Source: an uncultured Prevotellaceae bacterium (GTDB lineage Bacteria > Bacteroidota > Bacteroidia > Bacteroidales > Muribaculaceae). From it: 64,000 nt of DNA. The notes below the pieces were generated by a model. That model ran no database searches and was not told the origin of the DNA. It was given only the letters and a program-made list of their open reading frames with translations. Of the stretch, positions 8,784-17,575 are shown in pieces (the stretch's first letter is position 1; each line of letters starts with the position of its first letter). A program made the position numbers and the translations under genes. The stretch spans positions 36,883 through 100,882 of the forward strand of contig CAMJJG010000004.1 of the NCBI GenBank assembly GCA_946406035.1. Reading direction: 5' to 3'.

Positions 8784-9233
8784 ATGGTAATTCAACGCAT
8801 CCAATCAGTTTACCTGCTCATTGCAGTGATTCTCATGGTGGTATTTGCATTCTTCCCTGCTTTGACATTTGAGCTGGGTGGACGTGAATTTGTTTACGGC
8901 GCACTCGAGGCTGGCAAGGTGGGCGCTACTCACATCGATCCCCTGATGCTCATGCTGATCATTTTGATCTCAGTTCTTGCCTTGATTGACATCTTCCTGT
9001 ACAAGAACCTGCAACGGCAAATGACCGTCTGCTTTGTGGACATCATCATTGGCATCGCGATGCTTGTTGCCATCTGTGTGGTTGCCTTTGTTCAGAGTCG
9101 CCGTGATGGCATCGTCATCAACGCTCAATGGTCATTGATCTTTCCCTTGCTGTCAATCATCATGCTCATGATGGCTCACAAGGCGATGTCCAATGACAAG
9201 AAAAAACTGCTTGATGCCGACCGCCTGCGCTAA
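8784..9233 (+). CDS. DUF4293 family four-helix membrane protein
   Basis: The 149-residue protein has four hydrophobic segments at about 8-30, 52-72, 80-103 and 112-132. It opens with the conserved Ile-Gln-Arg-Ile-Gln-Ser start of the DUF4293 family, found in Bacteroidota. A polar, Lys-rich C-terminal tail ends Asp-Ala-Asp-Arg-Leu-Arg. The role is unknown, and the inner membrane is the likely location. The gene has its own -7 box at 8736 and precedes nhaD by 64 bases on the same strand, so the two may share a transcript. No catalytic motif is visible. Confidence 0.85.
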   Translation: MVIQRIQSVYLLIAVILMVVFAFFPALTFELGGREFVYGALEAGKVGATHIDPLMLMLIILISVLALIDIFLYKNLQRQMTVCFVDIIIGIAMLVAICVVAFVQSRRDGIVINAQWSLIFPLLSIIMLMMAHKAMSNDKKKLLDADRLR

Positions 9234-9297
9234 TGGTGATGAATAAATTAACCGATACCCCTTATTATCAAACTATTAACTATCTAATATCCAGGCG

Positions 9298-10635
9298 ATG
9301 ATTGCAGCAATGATCATCATCTTTGTGCTAGGCTATGTGCTTATCACATTAGAGCATCCACTCCACATCAACAAGGCTACCTTCGCGTTGCTCACGTGCG
9401 GTATCCTCTGGTCAATCTATGCCATCTTTGGTAATGACCCCCACATGCACGAGGCTATCGTGACTCAATTGGGCGATGCATGCGAGATTGTAGTATTCCT
9501 CATTGGGGCGATGACCATCGTTGAGATTATCGACCGCTATGGCGGTTTTTCGTTCATTACCGAGAATATTAACGCCAAGAGCAAGCGGCATCTGATGTGG
9601 ATCATGTGCACGCTGTCGTTCATCATGTCGGCAGTTCTTGACAACATGACTACTACCATCATCATGGTGATGATGCTACGGCGCTTGCTCAGTGACCAGA
9701 AAGAGCGTTGGCTCTTTGCCGGACTCATTGTTATTGCCGCCAACGCTGGTGGCGCATTCTCACCCATCGGCGATGTTACTACCATCATGCTGTGGATGGA
9801 CGAGAAGGTGTCATCGATGGGACTGATCATCAATCTACTCATCCCCAGTGTAGTCGCAATGGTGGTTCCTGTGGCGATTGCCCAGTTCTATATCAAGGAG
9901 GGCAAGATGCAGACGCTCACCAGAATGTCCGATAAGAATCCCGGTCTGCATGACCGTCACCCGCACCTGAGCAAGGCGATGCTCATTATTGGAGTATCGG
10001 GCTTGCTGTTCGTTCCCCTTTTCAAGACCCTCACTGGCCTGCCTCCCTTCATGGGCATCATGTTGTCACTGGGCGTCATCTGGGGCGTTACCGAAATTTG
10101 GGTAAAGCGTTTCAAGATTGATTCCAAGCTGGGTGGTCGAGTATCATCGGCTCTGCACACGATTGATATGCCCACGATCCTGTTCTTCTTGGGGATTTTG
10201 ATGGCAGTGTCGGCGCTCTCCGAGGTGGGCGTGCTCAACACGGTTGCCGATGAGATGAACACCCGTATCCATGAGCCGGTATTGATGACATCGATTATCG
10301 GTGCACTGTCCTCGATTGTAGATAACGTGCCTCTCGTTTCGGCATGTATCAAGATGTTTGAGACGATGGCCCCCGCGGGAACGACCGACCCCTATTTGAT
10401 GACGTTTGTAGAGGATGGCTTGTTCTGGCACCTGCTCACCTTCTGTGCCGGCGTTGGTGGTTCATTGCTCATCATTGGTTCGGCTGCCGGTGTGGTGGCA
10501 ATGGGTATTGAGAAGATTCCGTTCTTCTGGTACTTCAAGCGTGTTTCACTGCTTGCGTTGGCTGGCTATGTCGCTGGTATCGCCATCATCTATATTGAGA
10601 GCAAGATGCCTTTCTTCCTGCAGGCAGGAGGTTGA
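9298..10635 (+). CDS. nhaD: NhaD-type Na+/H+ antiporter
   Basis: The product is a 445-residue polytopic inner membrane protein with about 11-12 hydrophobic segments, in the NhaD/ArsB ion-transporter superfamily. NhaD exchanges cytoplasmic Na+ (or Li+) for H+ and supports pH and salt homeostasis. Family-like stretches are Ser-Ala-Val-Leu-Asp-Asn-Met-Thr-Thr-Thr in the first half and Ser-Ser-Ile-Val-Asp-Asn-Val-Pro-Leu-Val in the second. They form the inverted-repeat pair of Asp-Asn motifs expected near the ion-binding site. Gly-Asp-Val-Thr-Thr-Ile is also present. Length and termini look complete. The gene converges on the propeller gene at 10719, separated by a strong hairpin. Confidence 0.92.
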   Translation: MIAAMIIIFVLGYVLITLEHPLHINKATFALLTCGILWSIYAIFGNDPHMHEAIVTQLGDACEIVVFLIGAMTIVEIIDRYGGFSFITENINAKSKRHLMWIMCTLSFIMSAVLDNMTTTIIMVMMLRRLLSDQKERWLFAGLIVIAANAGGAFSPIGDVTTIMLWMDEKVSSMGLIINLLIPSVVAMVVPVAIAQFYIKEGKMQTLTRMSDKNPGLHDRHPHLSKAMLIIGVSGLLFVPLFKTLTGLPPFMGIMLSLGVIWGVTEIWVKRFKIDSKLGGRVSSALHTIDMPTILFFLGILMAVSALSEVGVLNTVADEMNTRIHEPVLMTSIIGALSSIVDNVPLVSACIKMFETMAPAGTTDPYLMTFVEDGLFWHLLTFCAGVGGSLLIIGSAAGVVAMGIEKIPFFWYFKRVSLLALAGYVAGIAIIYIESKMPFFLQAGG

Positions 10636-10663
10636 CAGTTAACGATAGATTAACAAGCTACAA

Positions 10664-10700
10664 TAATCCCCGTCGCTCAAGTGTGATACGACGGGGATTA
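10664..10700. terminator. Bidirectional terminator between nhaD and the propeller gene
   Basis: A perfect 12-base stem (10664-10675 with 10689-10700, arms TAATCCCCGTCG and CGACGGGGATTA) encloses a 13-base loop in the 83-base gap between two convergent genes. The T-run is short on both sides, so termination strength is uncertain. Confidence 0.7.
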
Positions 10701-10718
10701 CTGTTTGCCTCGGTTGGG

Positions 10719-11651
10719 CTACCTGGTTACTTGGATGAGATAAACTTTGCCGTCAGGTGTCGAGAACACGATTTTACCTGCCTGGGACGAGGACAGTGGA
10801 TAGGTCGCGATCACATCGTCGCCAGTGAGCACCTGTTCACGTCCGTCAAGGGTGCGTGCAACTATGCTTGAGGCTATGATGCGGTATTCATCATCCACCT
10901 CGTTCATGCCCACTATCGTGTTGTCGTCCCACCACTTGGGAGCGGTGAGGTTACCCATGCCGATGACATTGCTGCCATCCACGTCACACACAAATGTGCC
11001 ATGCCCGCTCACATAATAAAGCACCTTGTTTCCATCTGGTGACAACGAGGCCCAGATGTATCTCTCATCGGTTCCGTTGGGCGCCAGCTGGGTTGTGGCA
11101 CCATCGCGGGTGATGTACATCTTGAGATGGTGCTTGGTCAATATGGGGCGCACGCTTGCTGTAGCCCTATCGTCGTCCTTGAGATGATGGCGTTTTATCC
11201 TGCCATCGGTAACCGTGGTCACGGTCATCTTGTCGAGGGCGATGCCTTGCAGGTCTCTGGTGGGCTTGACAAGGGTGCGGCTCTTGCCTGTTGCTAAATC
11301 GATCGTCTTGACGGCCTCGTGACGACGTTTCTTGGCATAAGTGACTTGCCCGTACACAATCTGCTTGCCGTCATCACTGATGCGCACGTCACTGCCTGTC
11401 CCCTCATCATTGGTAAGGACTTGGCTGTGTCCAGTAGCTAAGTCCCACTTGATGAGCCCTTTCTTGGTATCTGATGACAACAGGATATAATCACCTTGCG
11501 GGCTCAAGGCAACAGCCTGAGTAACCATGTCATTGCTTGAGGTGAGATTAAGGTCCTCGATGGACGTCACCTTCATGATTTGCCCCTGCAAGGAGTATGC
11601 CGCACTGGCTAGCGAGAGAATCAACAATTGTCGTTTCATATTATTCTTCAT
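10719..11651 (-). CDS. Secreted TolB/WD40-like beta-propeller protein
   Basis: The product is 310 residues, or 306 if the second Met at 11639 is used; that Met begins a better signal peptide (Met-Lys-Arg-Gln-Leu-Leu). After a signal ending near Leu-Gln-Gly-Gln it shows repeated propeller-blade motifs: Leu-Ser-Pro-Gln-Gly-Asp-Tyr-Ile-Leu, Ile-Ser-Asp-Asp-Gly-Lys-Gln-Ile and Leu-Ser-Pro-Asp-Gly-Asn-Lys-Val. Such propellers usually bind proteins or glycans, and no catalytic site is visible. It begins 21 bases after the amidase stop, so it is probably the second gene of that transcript. Its N-terminal segment (Val-Thr-Ser-Ile, then Pro-Gln-Gly-Asp-Tyr) is also found in the pseudogene at 44087, which marks a paralogous family. 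Confidence 0.8.
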   Translation of the reverse strand: MKNNMKRQLLILSLASAAYSLQGQIMKVTSIEDLNLTSSNDMVTQAVALSPQGDYILLSSDTKKGLIKWDLATGHSQVLTNDEGTGSDVRISDDGKQIVYGQVTYAKKRRHEAVKTIDLATGKSRTLVKPTRDLQGIALDKMTVTTVTDGRIKRHHLKDDDRATASVRPILTKHHLKMYITRDGATTQLAPNGTDERYIWASLSPDGNKVLYYVSGHGTFVCDVDGSNVIGMGNLTAPKWWDDNTIVGMNEVDDEYRIIASSIVARTLDGREQVLTGDDVIATYPLSSSQAGKIVFSTPDGKVYLIQVTR

Positions 11652-11672
11652 GTTTTTTAGGTTAATGTCTGC

Positions 11673-14600
11673 TTAATTGGTGCCCGAGAGCAACAGGTCG
11701 ATGAGGTCGGTCACGTCCTTAATGTTGATTGTGTGGTCAATATTGATGTCTGCCGCAGTCAAGTCTATAGATACAGCCGAGCCACTCAAGAGATAATCAA
11801 TCAACGTGGTCACATCGGCAATATTGGTGCTGCCACTGCCGTTCACGTCGCCTATCATGTGTTCCTGGCCCTTGATGACAGTCAACGATGACATGGCTGG
11901 CGTAGTGCTCTGGTTGTCAGCGGTGGGGATGGAGTAGATGCCGATATTACTGCCGGCACACACGAGATTTCCGCCCCAGTCAAAGGCCATCTGGTAGATT
12001 GCATTGGCACTTGTGCGGGCATCCGCGACATGGGTCATGCCATTAGAGGTCAATGTCGGGGTCGATCCGTTCCAGCTGATATCAAAGAATTGCAGCACCC
12101 CGTCGCCATCATTGATGACCATCATGTCATCGGTGTTATTGATGGCAAAGGCCGACATCAGCGAGCCGTTGAGTGATGGCAGGTCGCTGCCACTGTTATA
12201 TACGATAGAGCCATTATTGTCAATAAATATGAGTGAAGGTACCGAAGCCATATTCATGTCCTTGCTGCGATACTGCATCACCCAGGTGCCCCGGCCGCCG
12301 TTGTCGGCGATAATGTTGCCATTACCGTTAATCATCAGTGAGCCCACATCATACAGTGCGTCGGGAGCCTTGTCCCATGAGTTGACGAGGCTGCCGTCAT
12401 TCTGCCCAATGTTGTAAACGGCCACATTGTTTCCCTTGCCCGAGGTGGGACCGGTAATATCCTCAACAAAGGCATACAGCTTGCTGTCGGCACCAGAGCC
12501 CTGTATCCACAGGCCAGGCACTGAACTGCCAACACTCACGCCGTTGTTGGTAATCAGTCCCGCCGAGTTGCGTGTGCCGACGAAGAATGGATTGAACGCA
12601 CCATCCAGGTTGTCGGGATCGGCGATATAGATGCCCGAATTGGCGTCACCCCACTCGGGTATGTAGATTTTCCCCTCGCCATCGACAGCTATGCGCAGGT
12701 TATTGGCCCATGTGATACCGCCATTATAGACCGTGTCATGGGTGGGTTGACCATTGATGTCGCAGGCATACAAGCCATTGCCTGCATTTTCCTTGGCCAC
12801 GCGCTCGCCCACATAGATGGTGCCAAAGTGGGCACTCTCGGGACTGCGGTCAATGGCCACGGTAGCGCGGGTATAGTCTGCGTAGTGGTCATTCAGTCGG
12901 GTGATTCGCGTAATGGTATCACCCACGACATTCACTGCCCAATTCATTACTTGACCGTTATCGCCAGGCAGTTGCTGCTTACTCAAGGTGACAGTATTCT
13001 CGCCCTCAACGACATGGCTCAGCGATACACGGCCTATTTCGGCATGACTGGTATGATCGGTAAAGACGAGACAAGCCTCGCGGGCCGTGGTATTGCTCTT
13101 GAAGGTGAAAGTGTAGTTGCCGCTATCGTCCTGGGCACTACGCAGGTCGTATGCATAAATGCCCTTCACAATCGAGGTGTCAACTTGAATCTCTTTTTTA
13201 ACAACGCTCAGTGCCCTCCTGGCGGGGGTGGTGCTCTGGTTGTCATCGGTGGGAATGGAGTAGATGCCGATTTCCTTGCCGGCACACACCAGGTTGCCTC
13301 CCCAGTCGAATGCCATCTGATGAATGGCATTGCCATTGGTGCGCGCATCGGCAATATAAGTAGTGCCTGTTGCCGTCAACACAGGGATATTGCCATTCCA
13401 TGAAATCTGATAGAATTGGAGCACGCCGTCACCGTCATTGATCACCAGCATGTCATTGGCATTGTTGATAGCAAAACCGGCGATGACCGATCCATTGAGT
13501 GACGTCAGGCTGATGCCTGAGTTATATAGCACATTGCCATTATAGTCGGCAAACACGATTGAGGGCACAGACGAAGTGTTCTGACCCTTACTGCGGTTCT
13601 GGGCAACCCACAATCCACGCCCCGCAGGATCGGCAATGATATTGCCGTTGGTGCTGGCCTGTAGGGCTCCGATATCCAGGTAATCGCTTGGAGCGCTGTC
13701 CCAGGTGCTGAGTAGTGTTCCATCGTTCTGGCCGATGTTATAGACGCCAATGCCGTTCTTGTTGCCCGATGGACCCGCGATATCTTCAAGGTAGGCAAAC
13801 AAACGAGTATCAGAGCCAATGCCATCCACCCAAACACTGGGTACGGAACCTCCCACATTCTCGCCATTGTTGGTGATAAGGCCATTTGAAGTGTCACGGG
13901 TGCCGACAAAGAATGGTGTAAAAGTGCCGCCCAAGTTGTCAGGATCAGCTATATAAATACCCGATGAGGCGTCTGCCCAGTCGGGGATATAAACCTTGCC
14001 CTCACCATCAACGCAGATGCGGAAACAATTACTCAACGTCTGCCCACCACGATAAACGCTTGTGTTGCGGGGCTTGCCGTCGATGTCACACACATACAGG
14101 CCATTGCCTGCATTATCCTTAGCCACGCGTTCACCCACATAGATGGTGCCGAAGTGTGCACTCTCGGGGCTGCGGTCAATCGCTACGGTAGCGCGGGTAT
14201 AGGTGGCATTGGTGGTATTCAGGCGCTGAATGCTTGTGATGGGTTCTCCTTGAACGTTGACTGCCCATGCCAATACCTGTCCGCCAGCGCCTGGAAGGTC
14301 TTCAGGAGCAAGAGAAATGGTGTTTGTGCCCTCGACAATGTCATTCAACGGGACTCGTCCGGTTTCCACACCGCTCACACTGTCGGTAAACACGAGATAT
14401 GCCCCCGTGGCGTTGCTGTTGCACTTAAATGTAATTACATAATTGTCCTGATTATCGACCGTGCGGTTCAGGTCATATGCAAAGATGCCTTTAATCTTCT
14501 CGTCGGTAACTGGTGGAGTTCCATCGTTGTTCATGTACAAGACCATATAGGTCGTCTCGTTGGCAGTGACAGTATAATTACCCTGGCTTGTCAAGGCGGT

Positions 14601-15653
14601 ATATCCGTTGGCAGTTACGCTGATGGTGTAGTCGTTGCCGGGAGCTAGACCGTTAAAGACAAAAATTCCGTTATAGTTGTTGTCGGTCTTATAGGTTCCC
14701 ACCAGTGCGGAGCCCTTATACAGCTTGACTGTGGCGCCGTTGATGGGGGCGTGGGCATCGATCGTTCCGGCTGAGTAGTTATACAGACTGTGCTCGAGGC
14801 TGTTAACAGCGTCCTTCACACTGCCCATGATATAGCCAGTCGATTCGCCACCGATGTTGAAATAGTCGGCGGCTCCACGGGCAAGGCGAACGCCTTCTTG
14901 GCGACAATAATCGGGATTGAGCGCACGGTGTCGCGCTGGTTGATAGGTGTGGAAATAACCCTCGACAAGGAAGCCTGGGACTCCATGCTTGAGTGCGCCC
15001 AGATAGCCATAGTAGGTTACTCCCGATGCACTGTTGGTTGAATTACTGCCTCCATCATAGAATGTGACATCACCCCTGATAACGGTATTCGTCTGGCTCC
15101 AACTGCCTGAAGTGGGATCCACCTCGTTCATCCAGTGGCGTGGCCAGCTCACCTGGCACATGGCTTTACTACCGGTAACAGACTCCGCCGCATTGGTGCC
15201 ACGGTAGAGATACAACGGATAGTTGGTTGAGGAGCCTTCGGTTGCGGCGTTGGAGTGGATAGAAACAAACATGTCATAGTCGCCTTCCTCGGCCTCGGCA
15301 GCTATGACGCTTAGGCTCTTGCTATAGGCGCCAAAGGTGTTGCCGTCATAGGGAAACGGGCCGTTTTGGGTCCTTGACATGGTTATGTTACCTGCTTTCA
15401 CACCCATCCTGATGAGGGCATCACGCATTTCGAGGCCTTTCCACAGATTGGTGTTGCTCTCATAGAAACCGCAAGTGTCGGGCCTGCCTGTCGATGACAG
15501 GTTAGGGTAGGGGATGGTTGCCATCGGGCGGTCGTTAGGCCCCCACCCGCCATGTCCGGGGTTGATGTAGATGCGCAGGTCATCGGCCGTTACTGCCAGC
15601 GTTGTGCCGGCAGCACATGCCACGACGAGCATCAATAGTAGGATTCTTTTCAT
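11673..15653 (-). CDS. Secreted N-acetylmuramoyl-L-alanine amidase with tandem propeller modules and dockerin-like tail
   Basis: This 1326-residue multidomain protein begins with a signal peptide (1-21). An Amidase_3 domain follows (about 25-275) with zinc ligands His34 in Asn-Pro-Gly-His-Gly-Gly, Glu65 and His133 in Ser-Ile-His-Ser-Asn, plus a later Val-Glu-Gly-Tyr that should carry the catalytic Glu. It should cleave the amide bond between MurNAc and the stem peptide. A carboxypeptidase-regulatory-like beta domain (about 295-375) comes next, then two near-identical modules of about 430 residues (each a small beta domain plus a propeller). The end (1268-1326) carries two dockerin-type calcium loops, Asp-Val-Asn-Gly-Ser-Gly and Asp-Ile-Asn-Ile-Asp. 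The export route and substrate (own wall, other bacteria or host-side peptidoglycan) are not determinable. It is followed by a propeller gene 21 bases away. Confidence 0.85.
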   Translation of the reverse strand: MKRILLLMLVVACAAGTTLAVTADDLRIYINPGHGGWGPNDRPMATIPYPNLSSTGRPDTCGFYESNTNLWKGLEMRDALIRMGVKAGNITMSRTQNGPFPYDGNTFGAYSKSLSVIAAEAEEGDYDMFVSIHSNAATEGSSTNYPLYLYRGTNAAESVTGSKAMCQVSWPRHWMNEVDPTSGSWSQTNTVIRGDVTFYDGGSNSTNSASGVTYYGYLGALKHGVPGFLVEGYFHTYQPARHRALNPDYCRQEGVRLARGAADYFNIGGESTGYIMGSVKDAVNSLEHSLYNYSAGTIDAHAPINGATVKLYKGSALVGTYKTDNNYNGIFVFNGLAPGNDYTISVTANGYTALTSQGNYTVTANETTYMVLYMNNDGTPPVTDEKIKGIFAYDLNRTVDNQDNYVITFKCNSNATGAYLVFTDSVSGVETGRVPLNDIVEGTNTISLAPEDLPGAGGQVLAWAVNVQGEPITSIQRLNTTNATYTRATVAIDRSPESAHFGTIYVGERVAKDNAGNGLYVCDIDGKPRNTSVYRGGQTLSNCFRICVDGEGKVYIPDWADASSGIYIADPDNLGGTFTPFFVGTRDTSNGLITNNGENVGGSVPSVWVDGIGSDTRLFAYLEDIAGPSGNKNGIGVYNIGQNDGTLLSTWDSAPSDYLDIGALQASTNGNIIADPAGRGLWVAQNRSKGQNTSSVPSIVFADYNGNVLYNSGISLTSLNGSVIAGFAINNANDMLVINDGDGVLQFYQISWNGNIPVLTATGTTYIADARTNGNAIHQMAFDWGGNLVCAGKEIGIYSIPTDDNQSTTPARRALSVVKKEIQVDTSIVKGIYAYDLRSAQDDSGNYTFTFKSNTTAREACLVFTDHTSHAEIGRVSLSHVVEGENTVTLSKQQLPGDNGQVMNWAVNVVGDTITRITRLNDHYADYTRATVAIDRSPESAHFGTIYVGERVAKENAGNGLYACDINGQPTHDTVYNGGITWANNLRIAVDGEGKIYIPEWGDANSGIYIADPDNLDGAFNPFFVGTRNSAGLITNNGVSVGSSVPGLWIQGSGADSKLYAFVEDITGPTSGKGNNVAVYNIGQNDGSLVNSWDKAPDALYDVGSLMINGNGNIIADNGGRGTWVMQYRSKDMNMASVPSLIFIDNNGSIVYNSGSDLPSLNGSLMSAFAINNTDDMMVINDGDGVLQFFDISWNGSTPTLTSNGMTHVADARTSANAIYQMAFDWGGNLVCAGSNIGIYSIPTADNQSTTPAMSSLTVIKGQEHMIGDVNGSGSTNIADVTTLIDYLLSGSAVSIDLTAADINIDHTINIKDVTDLIDLLLSGTN
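11676..11852 (-). other. Dockerin-like tail (two calcium-loop repeats)
   Basis: The last 59 codons of the amidase hold two F-hand-like repeats. Loop 1 has Asp, Asn and Ser at positions 1, 3 and 5 and Asp at 12; loop 2 has Asp, Asn, Asp and the final Asp in the same places. Each is followed by a helix ending Leu-Ile-Asp-Tyr/Leu-Leu-Leu-Ser-Gly. This is the type I dockerin pattern, but no cohesin is present in the window. Confidence 0.75.
11875..13185 (-). repeat. Tandem module copy 2 within the amidase gene
   Basis: This is the second of two adjacent in-frame copies of about 1.3 kb each (see 13200-14500). Shared landmarks in the same order are Gly-Ile-x-Ala-Tyr-Asp-Leu, Ile-Asp-Arg-Ser-Pro-Glu-Ser-Ala-His-Phe-Gly-Thr-Ile-Tyr, Val-Tyr-Asn-Ile-Gly-Gln-Asn-Asp-Gly and Gln-Met-Ala-Phe-Asp-Trp-Gly-Gly-Asn-Leu. 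Boundaries are approximate. Confidence 0.8.
13200..14500 (-). repeat. Tandem module copy 1 within the amidase gene
   Basis: This is the first of the two in-frame modules. DNA-level identity is high over long stretches (for example the segment around 14150-14200 against 12825-12875, encoding the Ser-Pro-Glu-Ser-Ala-His-Phe segment). This points to a tandem duplication kept similar by recent origin or gene conversion. Boundaries are approximate. Confidence 0.8.
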
Positions 15654-15712
15654 TCTGAGTAGGTTTTAAGGGTTAACGTAATTGTTTGTGATTCAATATT
15701 GCACTTTTCTAG

Positions 15713-15740
15713 CAAAAAAGACCCATATGGTGTGGGTCTT
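15713..15740 (-). terminator. Intrinsic terminator after GH20, within the leader of the amidase
   Basis: On the minus strand an 8-base perfect stem (arms AAGACCCA and TGGGTCTT, 15718-15725 with 15733-15740) is followed by a run of T, a classic rho-independent terminator. It lies about 125 bases past the GH20 stop and 60 bases before the amidase start. The best -7 box for the amidase is upstream of it (15775-15782), so it could also act as an attenuator. Confidence 0.7.
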
Positions 15741-15774
15741 CTCTGGTAAATTAAGAATTATCCTAATGTTGCTG

Positions 15775-15782
15775 CAAATATA
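15775..15782 (-). promoter_or_regulatory. -7 box (TATATTTG), candidate promoter of the amidase gene
   Basis: On the minus strand this reads TATATTTG followed by C, a perfect TAnnTTTG match, in the AT-rich gap between GH20 and the amidase. The leader would be about 115 nucleotides and would include the hairpin at 15713-15740. No better box is visible between the hairpin and the start. Confidence 0.5.
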
Positions 15783-15863
15783 TAGCTATTTTCTATTAGA
15801 AACAATATGATTTGGAATTTATTTCAATCAAAAATCAATAAATTGTTAGTTTTAGGAAGCGTC

Positions 15864-17498
15864 CTAATTCTCAATGATAAGACTTTTGGCTCTATAAGTC
15901 CAGCCATAATGCTTATAGATGTCCACCATGCGCGGTAATCGGGCCTTGAAGTCCTGATAATCTTTCATCTCGGGCTGCAACCATTGCAATTCGGCAAGTG
16001 CTGCCATGCGGGGCAGTACTTGATACTGTATTTGAGGCTCACAGGTGATGTATTCGGTCCACACGTTGGCTTGTGCCCCCAGGATGTGCTGGCGCTTATC
16101 GGCGGGCAGGTCGGCAGCAACAGGCTCAAAGTCATAGACCTTTCTGAGCGTGTTGCAGCCACCGAAGGCTATTGGTTCATTCCACGTTTTGTCCGTCTGA
16201 TAATAGTCAAAATATAACGGATCCACGGGAGTCATGATTACGTCATGACCCTTCATTGCCCCCTGTGCGCCGGGGTCCGCTCCTCGCCACGACATGATGG
16301 TTGCCGTCGAGTCGATGTCGCAATCAAGCAGCTCATCCCATCCGATGATGCGTTTGCCATGTTGGGTGAGGTACAGCTGCACTTGGCTGGTGAACCATCC
16401 TTGCAGGCGGGCTTCGGCGCTTTGTTTGGCGCTGGCCGTGATGCCCAAATCCTTGATGCGTCGCTGGCACAAGGGGCATTCCTGCCAGCGCACGCGAGGT
16501 GATTCGTCACCACCGATGTGGATGTACTGACTAGGGAAAAGTTCAATCACCTCGTCAAGGACATCCTTGACAAAACGCAATGTCTCATCCTTGCCAGCGC
16601 ACAAGATGTCGTCGGTCACGCCCCACATGCCCCACACTTCATAGGGGCCACCAGTGCAACCCAGTTGCGGGTATGCCGTCAAAGCGGCCACCATGTGTCC
16701 GGGCATGTCCACCTCGGGGATAATGGTGATGTATCGGTCGGCGGCATAGCGCACGATGTCGCGAATTTCTTCTTGGGTGTAAAATCCTCCATAGCGAATG
16801 CCGTCGTTCACTGGCGAGTTGTGTCCCAGTGTTGTGCCGTTGCGCCAGCCGCCCACCTCGGTCAGGCGGGGATATTTCTTGATCTCGATGCGCCATCCCT
16901 GATCATCTGTCAGGTGCCAGTGCAGGCGGTTCATGCCGTGCAGAGCCATGATGTCGATATAGCGCTTGACCGTCTCGACGCTGAAGAAGTGGCGCACGCA
17001 GTCCAGATGCATGCCACGGTAACCGAAACGTGGGCTGCCGACCACCTGGGCGGCAGGCAGCAGGACTTGATCGGTCTTGCCCACGGGAATTGACTTGCGC
17101 AGCGTCTGGATGCCGTAAAACACCCCAGCCGCAGTCTTGCCTGCTATTATCACACTTCTTGATGTCACGGTAATGCGGTAACCCTCGTCACTGGTCATCT
17201 TGGGGTCTAGTTGCAGGGATATGCAGCCGTAATTGTTGCCTGTGTTGACAGGCCTGGTGCTCAGGTGCAGTCCCGTTAAATCCTCGATGTACTGGCTCAA
17301 CATCGCGGCATTGCGCTCCATGTCTCGGTTGCCTGCCGGATAATCAACCAGGGTGGACTCCTTTAACTTGAAGTCATTGTCCTTGATGCCGTTAATCCCG
17401 TCTGGCAGCGGCACCACGCGATAATCGGCCCTGCTAACTTGGGCCACCGCTGTAACGGCTACCATCGCGACCAGGAGACTTAAAAACAGTTTTTTCAT
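15864..17498 (-). CDS. Beta-N-acetylhexosaminidase, GH20
   Basis: This secreted or periplasmic enzyme should remove terminal beta-linked GlcNAc or GalNAc from glycans. It has a signal peptide (1-19, ending Ala-Val-Ala), a GH20b-like N-terminal domain (about 25-150) and a GH20 barrel (about 155-500). The barrel carries the catalytic Asp331-Glu332 pair in Ile-Gly-Gly-Asp-Glu-Ser, the family stretch Tyr-Arg-Gly-Met-His-Leu-Asp at 160-166, and His-Trp-His-Leu-Thr-Asp-Asp-Gln-Gly-Trp at 193-202. The length of 544 fits the family. There is no lipobox. The gene has its own -7 box at 17528 and a terminator at 15713, so it is monocistronic. The natural substrate (host mucin or peptidoglycan-derived sugars) is not determinable from sequence. 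Confidence 0.93.
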   Translation of the reverse strand: MKKLFLSLLVAMVAVTAVAQVSRADYRVVPLPDGINGIKDNDFKLKESTLVDYPAGNRDMERNAAMLSQYIEDLTGLHLSTRPVNTGNNYGCISLQLDPKMTSDEGYRITVTSRSVIIAGKTAAGVFYGIQTLRKSIPVGKTDQVLLPAAQVVGSPRFGYRGMHLDCVRHFFSVETVKRYIDIMALHGMNRLHWHLTDDQGWRIEIKKYPRLTEVGGWRNGTTLGHNSPVNDGIRYGGFYTQEEIRDIVRYAADRYITIIPEVDMPGHMVAALTAYPQLGCTGGPYEVWGMWGVTDDILCAGKDETLRFVKDVLDEVIELFPSQYIHIGGDESPRVRWQECPLCQRRIKDLGITASAKQSAEARLQGWFTSQVQLYLTQHGKRIIGWDELLDCDIDSTATIMSWRGADPGAQGAMKGHDVIMTPVDPLYFDYYQTDKTWNEPIAFGGCNTLRKVYDFEPVAADLPADKRQHILGAQANVWTEYITCEPQIQYQVLPRMAALAELQWLQPEMKDYQDFKARLPRMVDIYKHYGWTYRAKSLIIEN

Positions 17499-17527
17499 TT
17501 TTCAATACTTTTGATGATTCTTTGTCG

Positions 17528-17535
17528 CAAAAGTA
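17528..17535 (-). promoter_or_regulatory. -7 box (TACTTTTG) for the GH20 gene
   Basis: On the minus strand this reads TACTTTTG followed by C, a perfect TAnnTTTG match 29 bases upstream of the start codon at 17498. Confidence 0.6.
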
Positions 17536-17575
17536 AGGAAAAACTGACAACTCAGCAATTTTTTATATCATAAAA

